A stretch of DNA of 64,000 nt from Cardiocondyla obscurior (taxonomy: Eukaryota; Arthropoda; Insecta; Hymenoptera; Formicidae), in NCBI RefSeq assembly GCF_019399895.1, contig NC_091871.1, forward strand, positions 3,377,001 through 3,441,000, given 5' to 3'. The first letter of the stretch is position 1. Each line of letters begins with the position of its first letter. This document shows, piece by piece, positions 36,322 through 49,807 of the stretch. The notes beneath the pieces are model-generated. The model did not search any database, was not told where the DNA came from, and saw only the letters and a program-made list of their open reading frames with translations. A program made the position numbers and the translations under genes.

Positions 36322-38064
36322 CTGTGATTCAACAAAAAAGGAAAGGAAAAAAAAGAAATAAAAAAAAAAGGGAGAAAAAAAATTTCTCTCCTTCTCTCCT
36401 CACGCACTTCGCATACGAGGGCCGGAAAGCGGCGCGACCGCTCCGAAGGTCAGCTAGAAACGCTCGCGCGGAGTGTGGTGTGTAACGAGCGCGAATGTAT
36501 GCGTCCGCGTTTCGTAACGTAACTTCATTCATCAGCACCGTCCCGAGCTTGAGGACGGTCAGGTACGACCGCGAGAAAGAGAGAGAGCGACGGAGCGAGA
36601 TGGAGGGAGTGAGAGAGAGAGAGGCAGAAACGAGATGCATTACGTGACGATTCCTCGCTCGCCAGGAAAACGCGCGCGTCCGGAAATAACGCGAGCGGCG
36701 CTTATTTCTCTCGATTCTCTCGCGCGGCCCGTCTCTCTTTCGCTCGTTCGCGAGTCGCGTTCGCGCCGCAGCTGGTGCGTAAAACCGTCGCGAGTCGCAT
36801 CGATGTCCCCGGTGCGATTGCACGGCCGTTCCGCCTTAAGTGATACGTCACGGGTTACGTCCGCCATAGCAACACGCTAATGCATAACATTACGGCGGGC
36901 CGCGTGGGGCAATAATTTTGTCGGGCTCGTGACTTTGTTGCGGCTACGCGAATTTCCTCGACGGAAAGTAGTAAATAACGGTCGCGTACGACATTATATT
37001 ATTATTCGTCCTACTTACGTCGCGGCCGATGAGCCCCGACTGCAAATTACAAATTGCAACCCGCAATAAGCGCGACGGAATAAAAAATCTTGCCCCGTCA
37101 CGCACCGCCGGCTCGCCCTTAGAAACTGGCAGTCGCGTTGCAATTTGTTATTGCGCGTTTCCGTGCACGTGATAAATTAGCGCTGCGTTAAACAGAACAA
37201 CTCGCGGATAACATGTTATTCGCCGCGGGGGCTAATAATAACCGCGAACATAATAATATCGTGCCGGCAATCGGAATCAGTTTTTTCTTTTTTTTTTCTT
37301 TCTTATTTTTTTTCTTCTACGACAAATTTCGTGTACAAAGCATACAACGGCGAGGACGATTTTCGCGGCGAGCCGATTAATCGTGAAACACCGCCGCCGG
37401 TGTTTAGCCTCTCTTTATCTCCTTATCTCTTCGCTTCTCTCGCTCGGGGGATTAATGGGGTTAAGTCGCGAGCCATAACCGCGGCGCGAAGGGGGTGGTG
37501 GCAGAAGGGCGCGTAGCAGCCAAGCACGAGCGTAGCGCGGCCCGCCGCGCCTTAACAAGGTTAGCGCCACGAATTGCTCCGTAGCGAAAGTCTGATTGAG
37601 AAAATTCTCAGAGTCTGGCATCGACGTGCTCTCGAGCAAAAGGCGAGAAGAAGCCGCGTAACGGAGGAGAGCGAGTCGATCGAGCGGTAGAAGAAGAGAG
37701 ACGGGGGGAAGGGGGAGGAGGGTAAAAGAACCGAGCAGTTGAAAAATTATAAACCAAGAAACCGACGGGGTAATATAATATTAGTTCTTAAGAAAGAGCG
37801 GGAGCCCTGTCGAGGAGACAGACGGAGAAACTCTCCTCTGGTTAGACGATAAAAAGGTTAGCACCCACAATGAGCGGCGCAGCCTAGCGTCTCTCATTCC
37901 ACCCGTTCTCGTTTTCTACCCTTCTCGCCGCCGCCGAAGAGGGTGTCGGGAGGTGGAAGTGAAAACAGAGGCTGCTGCTGGCCGGTAATTCCGCAGGAAT
38001 CCGAGCGTCGAAAGGTCACTCCGGGAAAATCCATGGATTACTTCGTTCCCATCCTCCTTTTCCG

Positions 38065-38089
38065 TTTTTTTTTTTTTTTTTTTTTTTTT
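38065..38089. repeat. T25 homopolymer run
   Basis: Poly-T run following CCTCCTTTTCCG. On the plus strand it makes a strong pyrimidine tract, but no AG acceptor sits at a suitable distance. Confidence 0.95.
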
Positions 38090-38481
38090 CTTTCTGAGAA
38101 AGGAAAAAATAAACAGAGCGAAACGGCGAACAGCTCGATGACGCATCGAGCGCATCAGCTTGCCTCCTGGTTTAAATCTACTCCCGGCGTAATCGGGGAT
38201 GCGTCGGCGACAAAGTGCATTCGGAGGATACGCAGGAGATTGCTCCGCGATTTCATTCTTCAACTCTCCCCGACGATCGGAACGCAGTTTCCTGCAACAA
38301 TCGCTCGCGAACCGACGAAGATTGCGCGACAGCCATCTTAATGTCGCCATTTTGTCTGACCCTTGACAAAAGGTAAGACGGTCGAGGGTGATCTACGCGC
38401 AAAGAGAGGGTCGGAGGGGAACGACGAGGGACGGTAAATAGGAAATAAGTCGCTGCCGGAGGGGGCGAAGAGCGGATTTCA

Positions 38482-38521
38482 CGCCAATTTCTCGTCTCCG
38501 CTCGTCATTGGCGAGAAATTG
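38482..38521. other. Overlapping alternative hairpins
   Basis: CAATTTCTCG can pair with CGAGAAATTG (10 bp), while CGCCAAT can instead pair with ATTGGCG (7 bp). The two stems use overlapping bases and exclude each other. Confidence 0.6.
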
Positions 38522-41500
38522 TCAAATCGCTGCCTTTCTCGCGTCTAACACCCCTCGCTTCTTCTCACCCATCCCCGGCGATTATCCTCTCGGCGGTCAT
38601 GAGTGAGCTGCGTCGGCTAAGAAAGACGGAGAAAGCGTTAAAGTAACGAGATTTCTTTATTACTCCCGGGCAAATAAATTGGTTGAGCGAAATCTCGACA
38701 TCGACGGGGGCACAATAACGATCGAGCGTGCGCGATCTCGTTTTCTTAACTCGCCTGTCATCACCCTGCTTCGCACATGCCTCATATTTACCTTGAAAAG
38801 CAAGCCTCGACGACACGGCATTGTAACGTCGGAACGTTCGCGAGTTGTTCAGACTTTCCCGCGTTAATTTTATGACGTCGATATACCAAAGGTTATAGTA
38901 AAAAGGTATCGTTGGCTATTGTCTCTTTCTCTTTTCGCAACTTCTTCCCTTACAAAATGTCAGATACGTTTTTATTTTACTAGGCAATCGCGAGGACTCG
39001 TGCCCTTAGTAAATAGACCGATCAGGCTTGCTTCGCACAATACGGTAACAAATCTCGTAAAATGGAATTTTTAACACCGCTATCGTGACTTCGCAACACC
39101 TTCAGCAAGGGCGTACGGTCGGTCGATCGGTCGCGGTTGCGCGTCGACGATTCTCGCTTCCGGCGAAAGATGCGGCGAGGACGGGCGGGCATTGCTACGA
39201 GGAAGGAAATGTCGCGGTGCGCCGGGATAAATATGCACGGCCTTAATGACACGACGCGCGTGCGAGGGAGGTCGCGAAAGAAGAGCTCGCAGAGGATCGC
39301 GAGAGGCGCGCCGGAAGAGGGTGAAAGAAGCAAGGCGGGGTAAAACGGAGGAGCAAGAAAAGCGGCGAGAGGAAAGACGCTCTCCGGCGACTTCGGCGCG
39401 ATTCTCGTAATAGCTACTCGTGTCTTACTACACTCGCCACTCAATAATGCAGCGCCTCGCGCTTGTACGCGACATGCACGCGCGACAGTGTGCGTGCGAG
39501 AGCGAGCGTCTCGTGGTACCCAAGGATCTTAACGGAGTCGAAGTTCCACACCCTCGCAGGGATCGCCCGGGAGAGCGGCTCAATTATTAAAGGAACGCGT
39601 GAAGAAATCGAATTATATCTCGCATCTTCGCTACTTTGCGCCGCGCCAGGCATATTTTTTTTTTTTTTTTTTTGTATTTAAATAAAAGATTACGTCGCGA
39701 GCAAAAAATGTTGGGATATAATTGAATCGTGTTATTTACGGGCGCGGGATTTATCGCGAGTGAAACGTGTGCCGATTGCACGGCGAAGAAATATATATAG
39801 TAAAATAAATGAATAATTTTAGTTAAAAAAAAAAAAATTTGCTGCACGATCTTGCCACCCTTGAGAAACCCATTTGAGAATCGAAGAAGGGCGGTAGACA
39901 TATTTATTTTCGACAGCCCCCCTAAGTTCGTCTTGAACCGTTCTGCCTTCGGGACACGCGGAGGGAGATGCGAGATTGAAAGTGTAATAGGTCGGCCATC
40001 TTGGTTCTCCACCCTGCGTCAATTAGTCGCCGACGAAGGGTGCCAAGGAGAGCGCGATGGCGTCGCCGTCGTCATCGGTGCCACGAAAAGGCGCGCGAAA
40101 ACGCTCGCGGAAGCTCGTCGATCGTGGTGTGCGTGTCCCCTTACCACCCATCCACGTATGTTATCAGCGACGATATCGAGAGCAGTCGGGAATTAAAGCT
40201 CAGTTTCCGCGTGCCGGTCCCGGAAATAATGCGAGCCTCGCCGAGAGAATCAGGAAATGAAGCTCGCATCCTTTCGAATAGTCCTTTCGCTTCTCCGGCG
40301 CTCCTCCCGAAACAATTTTGCGCTTTTCCCGTTGAAATTACAACGTTTGCCTCATCGCGGACCTCAGGTAGCAGGCCGAGTTTCTGCACGTTGGCTCGCA
40401 TGCACCTCTATCTATTGTGCTCGCCGTTATCTTCGGCACGTTTGCGGGAAAACTTAACGACAGGGAGATACAATTGGCGTAAATGTTATTACGTTAACTT
40501 CAAGTACGCAAGCGTCCGTTCCGTCTAACATTCTTTTTTTTCTTCTCTTTTCTTTTTTCTAAACGACGTTATCCTTTCATTGTAAACGAAAACGATGATA
40601 TCAAAGGTAAATTGTACGATATAATTAGTATCAGCTCCGGTGTCTTGTTACAAGGAGGTGAATTAAATTACACATGCCCAAAGGCAAGAAATTAATTCGG
40701 CGCAAATGACTTCCGGTTTAACGAAGCCTGCCTTCGGCAACGGAGGCGCTGTACGCTCGAGTACGTAATAATCGTGGATCGCGACGGTCGTCGTTAGGAC
40801 GATCACCTACGGCTCGCTTTGAATTTCCGATTTACCGGTCTCGCGCCGTACGTAGCTTAGGCTCGCGAACCGACAACCATTAACGACGCGCCGCGACGAA
40901 TACGAAGATGCAATTAAGCAGGAAATATGCGCGGTCATTGCGTATCTGGCCGCATATATGCGCGTCGCGCAGTTAGCATGACAAAGATTGTGATTGCGAG
41001 CATCGGGATGAGGAGTCTTTGGAGAATTTATCCCTTACGCTCGGGCGCGAGGGAGAAGGAGACGATGCACGTCGACGCATTAATGTGCCCCGGCGTGCAT
41101 GCATCATTTCCGAGTTCCCGAGCGCGGCGATCGGCAGGTGGGACCGCGCGAGGAAAAAAGATTCGGGTCGTTAATTATACGTCGATGCACTGGAACAACG
41201 ACGGGTCCGCGAATACATCGAAATTCCTGAGAACGCGGCTCGTTTACTTGACGTCCGCGAACTAGTGAGAGACACCCCTGTAATCGCGATCCTTTCGCCA
41301 GAGATCTCTTCCGATAAGCTACACACCCGAACGAGAACGTTCTCAGATGCCGAACGTCATATTTTTTTTTAATACGCGAGCGAACGAACGAAGATCGAGA
41401 AGAAACAGGATTTAGGTGCGGAATATTTAATTCGGGGTGGGTTATACCGGAGTAACACGCGAAGGAATCATTATTATTACCTCGCCTAATGTTTTTATTC

Positions 41501-44500
41501 AATTCGAGAGTGGTATTCCGGGAAGTACGCGAGCAATTTATTCCGCTCGTTTGAAAGGGAGATGGTCCCACACACGCGTACATCAATCTCCTTCTCTGCC
41601 TATGTGAGCGACGCGCCTAAAGCGTGATGATAATTGCGGCACCGTTGAAGTCGGAGAGAATTATCGCGCGAAAGGAAAAAAGGGAGAGAGAGAAAAAGAA
41701 AAAAAAAAAAGCAACGAGCACACGGAGCGCGCGGAGTGTTAAGTCACCGTGTACAAGTGAGAATGATACTCGCATGATAATGCCACGCCTCGTTTCGCCG
41801 CGATTCTTAATATCGCGGACGCATTAATTGACTCGGAACGTCGAGCAATCTATATTAGAATCTGGTTCACGCCGGCGTGGTGGTGTCTGCATTATGTAAA
41901 TAAACGCGTGCTGCATCGCGTTAGCCGCATCGCGATGCGGAGACACACGTACGCGGCCCGCTGAAGGGAGATCGAAGATAAAATTGCGACGGTGTGTAAA
42001 CGCTCGGCCGACGCGCACGACGGAAAGGCGCGCGAGAATATTATTATTTTATCGGAAGTCCGGAGAGATAATGACGGCAGATGACAGCGGTGATAGTGCA
42101 TTGACGCCCGATGCGTTCGCGATACTTCAAACCACTTGCAGTCGTGGATGCGCACCGGTGTTTCGCGCGGCATGCAACATTTTCCGTGCGGCTTTCGTTG
42201 GAGTAAATTAATTAGAATTTTATTTTTTTTTCTTTTTCTATTCGCGCAGCTTCGCGGATTTGCTCCGGCGAGCCGGTCGATCGTTCAAGATCGAGCACTC
42301 CGAGATGATCCCGAGATGCGTTAAACTTTAAATCCTATCGCCTGTTCTACGACGTACGCAAAGCTTGTTAAAAGGAACATCACCGAGCGCGTGCTTTCAA
42401 TCGAGATGCGATTGATCTAATTTTAAGCTTCAATCAAGCTGCCCGATATACATACATATATCTCGGCGTTTCGCCTCGACGTTTCGTAAAACCGGCCGTC
42501 GTTCGCGGAAGAACCGCGGCGATGATATTGTAATACGCGATCGTTTCGATGGTTAAAATCGCAAATTATGTGGCACGAAATTAATTTGTTTTATCGAGAG
42601 TCCCTCGATGTCTTCGGATAAAAACAGACTCCATGCAGCGCGGCGATATATAATGACGAGGTCGTCTATTATTATATAATTCACCGTCGCCGTGCGGAGA
42701 GGAGGTTCGCGCGCCATTCTTCTATGATAATTTTTCACATTAAAGTTATCTCCGGCTTGGATAATAAGTAAAAAGAGCGATAATAGCCGTTGCCGTTTTG
42801 CGTTGCGCGCGCGGCCGGAGCAGCGAGTAAAAAGCGAGACAGACCGATAATTATTATTGTGCCGTCTGTCCGAACGAACCCCCGTACTAACGAGGCTCCA
42901 GCTACGACCGCGGGCAATAAATGTTAAGTGCGGGGGAATGGAAGCGAGAACGATAATTAGGAATGTTAATTTATCTAATAATTAGGAGGATTAATAGGAA
43001 GACCTTATCTGATATGCGGAGGAAACGCGAAGGTCGAGGACTGTCGAAGTGTGGGAAATAGGATGCCGCTGTTTCTCTCGTGTTAAGAGCCACCCTCCTC
43101 CCCCCTCCCCCTCTGATCGATGCCAACGTCTTGGAGACTGACAGAGTGACACGAAATAGAGCGGAGAACAAGAGAAGGGAAATTTAATTACGAGACGGCA
43201 ATTTCCGAGGAGGTTATGATAATGTTTCGCGGATAGAATAAAAAAAAAAAAATCAATTCGAAAACCTGCCGGATAATCCGTTAATAAAACACCTCAAGTG
43301 CGTCACTCACGTATGCGTAAAAATAAAGGCACGTAAAATAAAACGCTATTATTAATAGAGGAGTCGCGCGACAGCGTGTCAGATATAACTCGGCGCACGA
43401 TCGAGTATAAATAAATTTGCATGAAGTAGTAATGATAACAGAAACTGTTGGCAAATAAAAAAAAAGAAAAAAAAAAGAAGGGGAAGGGGAAAAAAGACCT
43501 TGCGGAGAGTAAAAACGCCGTCCGGCGTTTTATAGAGGGAACACGAGTCGCTGCCATTGCGCAAGAAGAAATTAAAAAGCAGAAAGCGAAAAACCACGCG
43601 ACACGATCGGATTTCACGCTCGATAGTTCGGCGATCGAGAGCCAGCGACTGCAACACGACGTCGTTATAGTAGCGCGGATTTGAAGCGTCGAAAGGCAAA
43701 CAAAAGGAAAATTAAAAAATAAACGATCGGCCCCGTGGATGTCGTACTCGTGGAGAAAAACGTAATGCACGGGAAAACAGTCTTTTCCCGCGTTTCCCTG
43801 CTGGGAAAAATCTATCGACCTGGAGCCTCCCTCCCGCCTCCCCTCCCACCCCCCTGCTTCACCACGGCTGTGTTACTCGCCTCGCTCGAAAGAATAGTCC
43901 GAATGAGACGACATAAGTTTTTTGCATTACGCTCGGCTATTATTAATGTAAATATAAAGTGCGCGTTCGTCTCGGGAGAGAACGATGTTTATTATTCATT
44001 AGAAGTTATGACTTTTAATGAGGCTCGGAACTACCGACCAGGTAGTTAATGCATAATATAAATAAGAATTTTTTTCAACTTCACGGCATAATATATAACG
44101 ACGGCAATCTTAGCCGTCAAGACGCGAAATAATTTATTGCAAAAGAGGAAGGAAAAACAGAAACGTTACCTTGGCGAATCGATCCGTTCGATTCGGTATG
44201 GTACGATATGTCCATCCGGTATCGTGCAACTTATACTTATCGCAGAGAAAGAAAGAGAGAGAGGGAGCGAGAGAGAATGAGAAAAAGAAAAAGAAAGGCA
44301 TTTTATATATAAATGTCTTTATATAAACACACGTCTGTATAACATGCAGCACCTAGTCTATTTCTGCTAATGGAAAATTTTTCTCAGTCGGTGACGCATG
44401 GATGTTCGGGCAGATTGTAATCTTGAAACGTACAATAAAACGTACGATTGTTACTATTTCCGTCTCGTGATCGCGTTCTCCGTCGCAGCCGCGCGATTTA

Positions 44501-47500
44501 TTCGGCGTCCTCTCGACGCCGGTCCGTTCGCGTACACGTTTCGATTATTTATCACCCCTTTTACCTTTCTTCGAGTCCAGTCCGGAGGGATAAAAAAAAA
44601 TTAAAAATAAAAAAAACGCTTATCTACGTGAGTAAAGTGGATCTTGTCAGGCGACATACATTTTTGGCTCGTATACCAATTAACAGATGTCTTAATTATG
44701 AGAACGCGGAATGCGGCGCGTGGCGAGGGATAGAAATCCCATGCAAATGCGACCCGGTTTTCTACCTCCTGGCTCGCCCGACCCCGCTTGTCAACCCCCT
44801 TTTTTTCTTCTCTCCGTCGGCGAGAGAACGAAGGAGAAAGCCACCGGTCGCAAAGGAAAACTCGAGCGTGCCTCGCGAGGGAGAAGGGTGGAATTACGGA
44901 GGGCGGACGATCTTCGAGTGCGGTAAGAACCGAAGGTATCCTATTTATGAATATGTATGCGGGAAAAGCTGATTTCCAACGTGATCTAACTTGGAATCGA
45001 AAGCGACATTTTACGGGGATGTACTTGCACGTATGCAAGTGAGTTTCTTTCTTCGCGACGAATTAATGTCCGCGCGGCACGACACGTGCTCTTTTTCCTC
45101 AAGCGCGTTTTCCCGGTTTCCGTCCGCGCCGCCGTTGCTTCTTACGCGGACGATTAATAACGGCTGGATGGATACACTTGGTCTAAGAGAGTCATTACGA
45201 GCTTCTTTCGCTACCGCATATCGCTCGCGGCATCGAGATTTCGAGTTATTGCCGCGTGTTTCTCATTGTCGCGACATAGAAAGTAACATTCTTATACAAA
45301 TCTCTACAAAAAAAAAAAAAAAAATAATTAATATTTATGACTAAAAATAAAAAGAGGCAAACGCGAATCGTGCTAAAATGCCAAGAAAAAAAATAAAGAA
45401 ACCTGCGCGTCCACTCGCAAAGTCCACTGCTTTAAATGTAGACACGGTATCAAAATATATTAAAAATAAATCGCAAGATTAGGTCGCGTTAAGGAAATTT
45501 TATTCTAAAATTGTGTATAGCTGTGTATTTAATAAAGAATTTACGCGAGGGGGACGAAGTCATAGGAAATTGATTCTAGAACAGACGGTCTTAAACTCGC
45601 GGCAACTAGCTCTCGATCGAGATCGAGTCGCAAAGCCGCTTCTCGCGGCGAGTCGCTTCGAGCTAGCGCCAACGTTTGCCTTCCATTTAAATATAATCGT
45701 CGGCGAGGAAGCTTTCTTGGGCAAGACGCGAGCGCGCGCTATATTAATATTTTAATATAAATGCAAATGGTATTAGATGACGCTTACCGATAGGGAGAAA
45801 GGAGGGAGACGAGGGAGAAAGAGAGAGAGAGAGAGAGAGAGACTTGGGAAGGTTGCGAAGGTACGTTTGTGCCCCGTTCCCCGCAAGCAAGATCGCCCTC
45901 ACTGCCCCTCCGACGTACCCTCGGCGTCGTACACCCCCGCGATTTACCGTCGCCGTTCGCCTTTCAGGGATATTAAGGAACGACCGTAAGATACGTAGCT
46001 TACGGTGCTGTCTTACGAACTTTCCGGTCTCTTCCGGTGGGGAGAGTGTGTGCATGTATGTGCGCGAACCACGTTGTATGCAAGGGTAGTTTAGAAATAT
46101 CTCTCTACCGGGGGGAATTTATTGCGTCGCCCCTTATTATCATTATTATATCGCGGAAACGGTGGCCGTGTTTTATACGGGCCGGGCATTCATGTGTAAA
46201 TTTTTAACATTTCGAATTTCCTGAATTTCGCATTTTAGCAAAATTTATATACGCACACACGCGCGAATGTTTTCATTTAAATAGAAATTCATTAAAATCC
46301 GTAAAGAGCAAAAGACGCCACGGCGCTCGAGATACGAAGGTTCAAAGAATGGCACTTGGTTCCTCCTTTTTTTTTTCCTTTTTTTTCTCTCTCTCTCTCC
46401 CGGTGCGTTTTAAATATAAAGAAAATAACGCGCGCACGTTTCTCCTCTGTATTCCTTGGGGAACGCGGAATGCAAATATTTTAATTCTGAAATAATTATT
46501 TTAAAGTATAATCTAATTTAAATTTCTTGTAAACCGCATGAATACGAAAATTGCGGATGAAATTAAATTATGAGGTAGTTCCCGTATTTGTGTGTACGAT
46601 GCGTGCCCGAGAAGTTAAAGCGCAAATTCAAATTTACCGTCCATAAGTTCCCGAACGCAACTGGAAGAGAAATGGCTTGTAATTTCAAGTTTTGATAAAC
46701 TACACCCCGTCTTACGTTTTGTTTTTTTCATACACTTGTCGTAAACTTATGCAGAAGGAATTCATAGAAGCAAATTTATGTAGGATTTATACAGAATTTA
46801 TGTAGAAGCAAATTTATTAATAGAATAGTTTTACGTTTTATTTCTCTCAGGAACCGAGAGCACCCTCTTTACGTTGCGAGAAATTAAAAACTAAAACATA
46901 ATTATAAAATAGAGCAGAATATAAAATATATATATATATATTTTTTTTTTTTTTACTATTTAATAATACACGTTGGCACAAAATAAATTTCACACGCCGC
47001 AAGAACACGTATATTCTTCCTACATAAAATCCGATATTACGCGAAACTATAGGGAAATGCCGTAAAAGTTGAACTCCGCGGCGCATTATAATAATTAAAA
47101 TTGCGATACCACAAGGCCAGAGCGGTTTTAAAAATCGCGATCAAGATCCCGCGATAAAGCAGCGCGAAAAGTCAGTCGCCGTTTGCAGGTCGACACGCAC
47201 CGGCATTGATTCCCGCCGTAACGTCACTTCCGCGCAGCGATTCTCGGGCGCGTGAATTCGCGAGGAAAGCCCGCGAGTAGCTCTTGTCGCCCGCGTTGTC
47301 GTATCGCTCGACGAGCGCTCGTTTATTTGTCGCGGATGTAGTCGCGGCAGTTGATACGAGCCGCGCCGTCGTCGCCGCGCGCGGTGCATTCTCCATTTAC
47401 GCGATTCAGCGATGCGCGATGCCATTCACGGGCGAAAATATGAAAACCCCATTATGCGTGAGCCGCCGCTGCAGCCTCGCTTTTCGAGCCCACGCGCCTC

Positions 47501-48462
47501 TCGTCCTCTCCCTGCGCTCCGTCCCTCTTCCCGCACCGGGCTTTTCTCTGTTCGCGTTCGGATATATATGTTTATCATATGTTTTCGCGTTACGCATAAG
47601 TTCCCGCGCTTTTCCAGGTGAAGAGCTTCCCCGAGCGTTCGCGTCGCCTCCTCCCCTCGAGCCTCCCAACGCCCGGGCGATGTACGCGGGCGTGCATTCG
47701 TCCTCCCTCCCAACTTTCGGCGAGAAAGATGAGCGTTAATTAGACGCGCCGGTTCACCGCCACGCAGATGCGACTTTGCGAAATGACGCGAAACTCGGCG
47801 TTCGAGAAGTTACGCCGATGAATCGCGCGGTATTACTCTTCCGGCCGCAATGCGCGCGGCGGTTTAAGCGTCGACGAGAATACCGGCGTTTCATTCGTTT
47901 CCCTCGCTAATCGCCGGGCATAATTGCATCCGAGTGCCTGAATGAATCGAGAACCATTTTTCTTTCTGTATTTTAGCTCACGACAGGCGCGGATACGCCG
48001 CTCGTTGTCGCGTATTATATATTACAGCACCCGCACACGTACGCGCCTTTTATAAAACATTTATTTCAACAAAAAAAAAAAAAGAACACAAAAAAAAATT
48101 AAAAGAAAAAAAAGTAGCGATACTGATCCGCTGAATTATATTACAAAGCGCGCGTTATTTACTCTTGCTTTTTCTACGTTAAAGAAAACTGTTTTACATT
48201 CGATAACTTTCAGCAGCGAGCCACGTCTACGCGTACATTACATATCTCACGCGGTACTTTAAACTTCCCGTTCATTTAAATGTATCATTACAATAAATTC
48301 GGACATTAGTTATATTTATTTCATTAAAGTACTTACGGAAACTATAAATGATTATCTAGTCGACGAATATCGCGACGTATCTATCATTAAAAAACATTAA
48401 AATGAATAATATTTGAGAATATAATATTCATAAATTTATTTATCCCTCGTCAGGCTGCGTAG

Positions 48463-48465
<3 letters not shown>
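38522..48465. other. Non-coding stretch, probable intron of plus RNA or minus host
   Basis: CpG-rich DNA alternating with TAATTA-rich patches (for example 41400-41500, 42640-43000), A/T runs (39655-39673, 45308-45324), a GA-rich patch (45800-45842) and AT-rich DNA at 46480-47100 and 48060-48460. I see no convincing exon. Confidence 0.45.
39990..40004 (-). promoter_or_regulatory. YY1/Pleiohomeotic-like site, inverted copy
   Basis: GGTCGGCCATCTTGG is the exact reverse complement of the site at 1278-1292. Further ATGGC/GCCAT cores are nearby (GCGATGGCG near 40055). Confidence 0.45.

Positions 48466-48520
<55 letters not shown>
48466..48520. repeat. (GA)n microsatellite
   Basis: About 27 uninterrupted GA units. 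The tract marks the 5' edge of the compositionally distinct stretch 48520-49300 that precedes the candidate RNA gene. Confidence 0.97.
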
Positions 48521-48523
<3 letters not shown>

Positions 48524-49540
48524 TAGGGTAAGGGTAACCAGAACACGGGTGCGAGTGAGTGCGCAGACCGACTGCGTCGCTCCACTTTCTTCTTCCGTTC
48601 GCCGGCCGAGCTGCACGTGGCAAGAGGTGCTCCGTTCTTACCGGAAGCAAGGCGCGTGTTCCATGGTCCGGAGATGTGACCCAATGCGATTCGATTTCCC
48701 CGACGAATGCTCCGTACACGCGGAGAGCACTGGCGTAAAGCGTTCAACGTATTAAGGTGATTCTTTAAGGTCCTAACCTCACTACGTGTTAACCATGTTC
48801 GCGAACTTTTGGGCGCGATTGTCGTGACCCGTAAAGAGTTCGCTCACGCTTCCCTTTAACCGAGCCGCGAGCAGCCCGATGGGGAGAATGATCTTTACCG
48901 CGACTAACAGAAATACCGCCTCGCGGTGCCGAAAGTTAATCGTTCGTTGTTAAGTCGGAGCTCGGTCAAGGTGAGATTTAATCGATGAGTCCCGCGACAT
49001 ATACGATAATGGAAATCTCGTTGCGCATCGAAAGTTGTAGCAAACGTAGTATTTGGAATAAATTTCTTCGTACCCACCGACCGCCAGGGTAGTGTGAGTA
49101 CGTGCGTGTGTTTACTTCGGCCGGCAAACCTTGAGCTCCAAGTTCGCAAGGCGGAGGACGCGCGGTGGCGGATGGCAAGAACCGGTTTGCCCGGTGAATT
49201 AGGCAGTCGAGCGAGCTTTGCGTTAGGTCAGACCAAAACAGTAAACAAGTGCACGGCGAAAAAAAAGATATCTATTTAGGTACATGGTCCGCGACAGTGA
49301 CTAGACGACCGATACTAGGCAGACTTTGTTTCTTTTCCTTTTAAATGACTTTCTTTTTGAAGATGATCACTAAATAATAAATGCTTTCCTATGATTTATG
49401 GCTAGTACCAAGGTGGTCGCTAATTAAGAAATATATTTAATCTGCACGATTTAATTACTAGCTGCAAAATTAAATTAACTGGATAAATTTCCACTCGGGC
49501 ATGTTGTTAATTCACGCGACTGAACGAAGCTCTTTCCGTT
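48521..49540. other. Non-repetitive segment upstream of exon A1
   Basis: About 750 bp of low-repeat sequence to ~49270 starting right after the GA tract, then AT-rich DNA leading into the acceptor at 49550. It is a plausible place for the promoter and first exon of the candidate RNA. TTTAG/GTACATGG near 49275 resembles a weak splice signal. No start site can be fixed. Confidence 0.3.
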
Positions 49541-49550
49541 TCTGTTTTAG

Positions 49551-49689
49551 GTAAAGGTCGAAAGAAAAAAAACGAACGTGCCGTCGTCGCCGATATTTAA
49601 TAAACGGACCACACTAAGAATCTGCCTGACAATCTGAGAGGAGGAGGAGGCCCAGGAAGGGTATCCTGCCTCAGCGGAGCAACCTCAGG
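49551..49689 (+). ncRNA. Candidate lncRNA exon A1
   Basis: Predicted exon of an unrecognised spliced transcript, probably non-coding. It is preceded by a strong acceptor (pyrimidine-rich TTTCCGTTTCTGTTTTAG ending at 49550) and followed by a near-perfect donor (CAGG/GTAAGTATC at 49690). The last ~57 nt (from CTGAGAGGAGG near 49634) are repeated with few changes at the 3' end of the next exon (50011-50066), and a further motif, GCCG..CGCCGATATTTAATA, matches GCCGCACGCCGATATTAAATT there. The two exons are therefore tandem duplicates. Stop codons occur in the reading frames of the 5' half, and differences between copies do not favour third positions, which argues against coding. The exon begins GTAAAG, so the acceptor is also recursive-like. 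The transcript start is not visible; the stretch 48520-49300 is a possible upstream exon or promoter. Expression is inference. Confidence 0.5.
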
Positions 49690-49807
49690 GTAAGTATCAA
49701 CTTTTCTTCGGTATTAAATAGTATAGATTTTTGATAACGTTAATTTTATTATTTTATTTAATTAAATTTAATATCTGCGACATAATTTTTTTATTTATCT
49801 GTTACAG
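49690..49807 (+). other. Predicted short intron between exons A1 and A2
   Basis: A 118-nt AT-rich segment that starts GTAAGTATC and ends TTATTTATCTGTTACAG. The size is typical of insect short introns and both splice signals fit consensus. This is the strongest sign that the region is transcribed from the plus strand. Confidence 0.5.

Larger units (their letters stand above)
34565..38480. other. Non-coding stretch
   Basis: Purine-rich DNA (35140-35250, 35935-35990), a tandem 12-mer CGAAATAACGTA twice (35627-35650), and a block at 36860-37270 with TAATAAT and CATAATAATAT motifs among CpG-rich sequence. At 38331-38371 two GCCAT cores precede a donor-like AAAAG/GTAAGAC. Confidence 0.45.
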
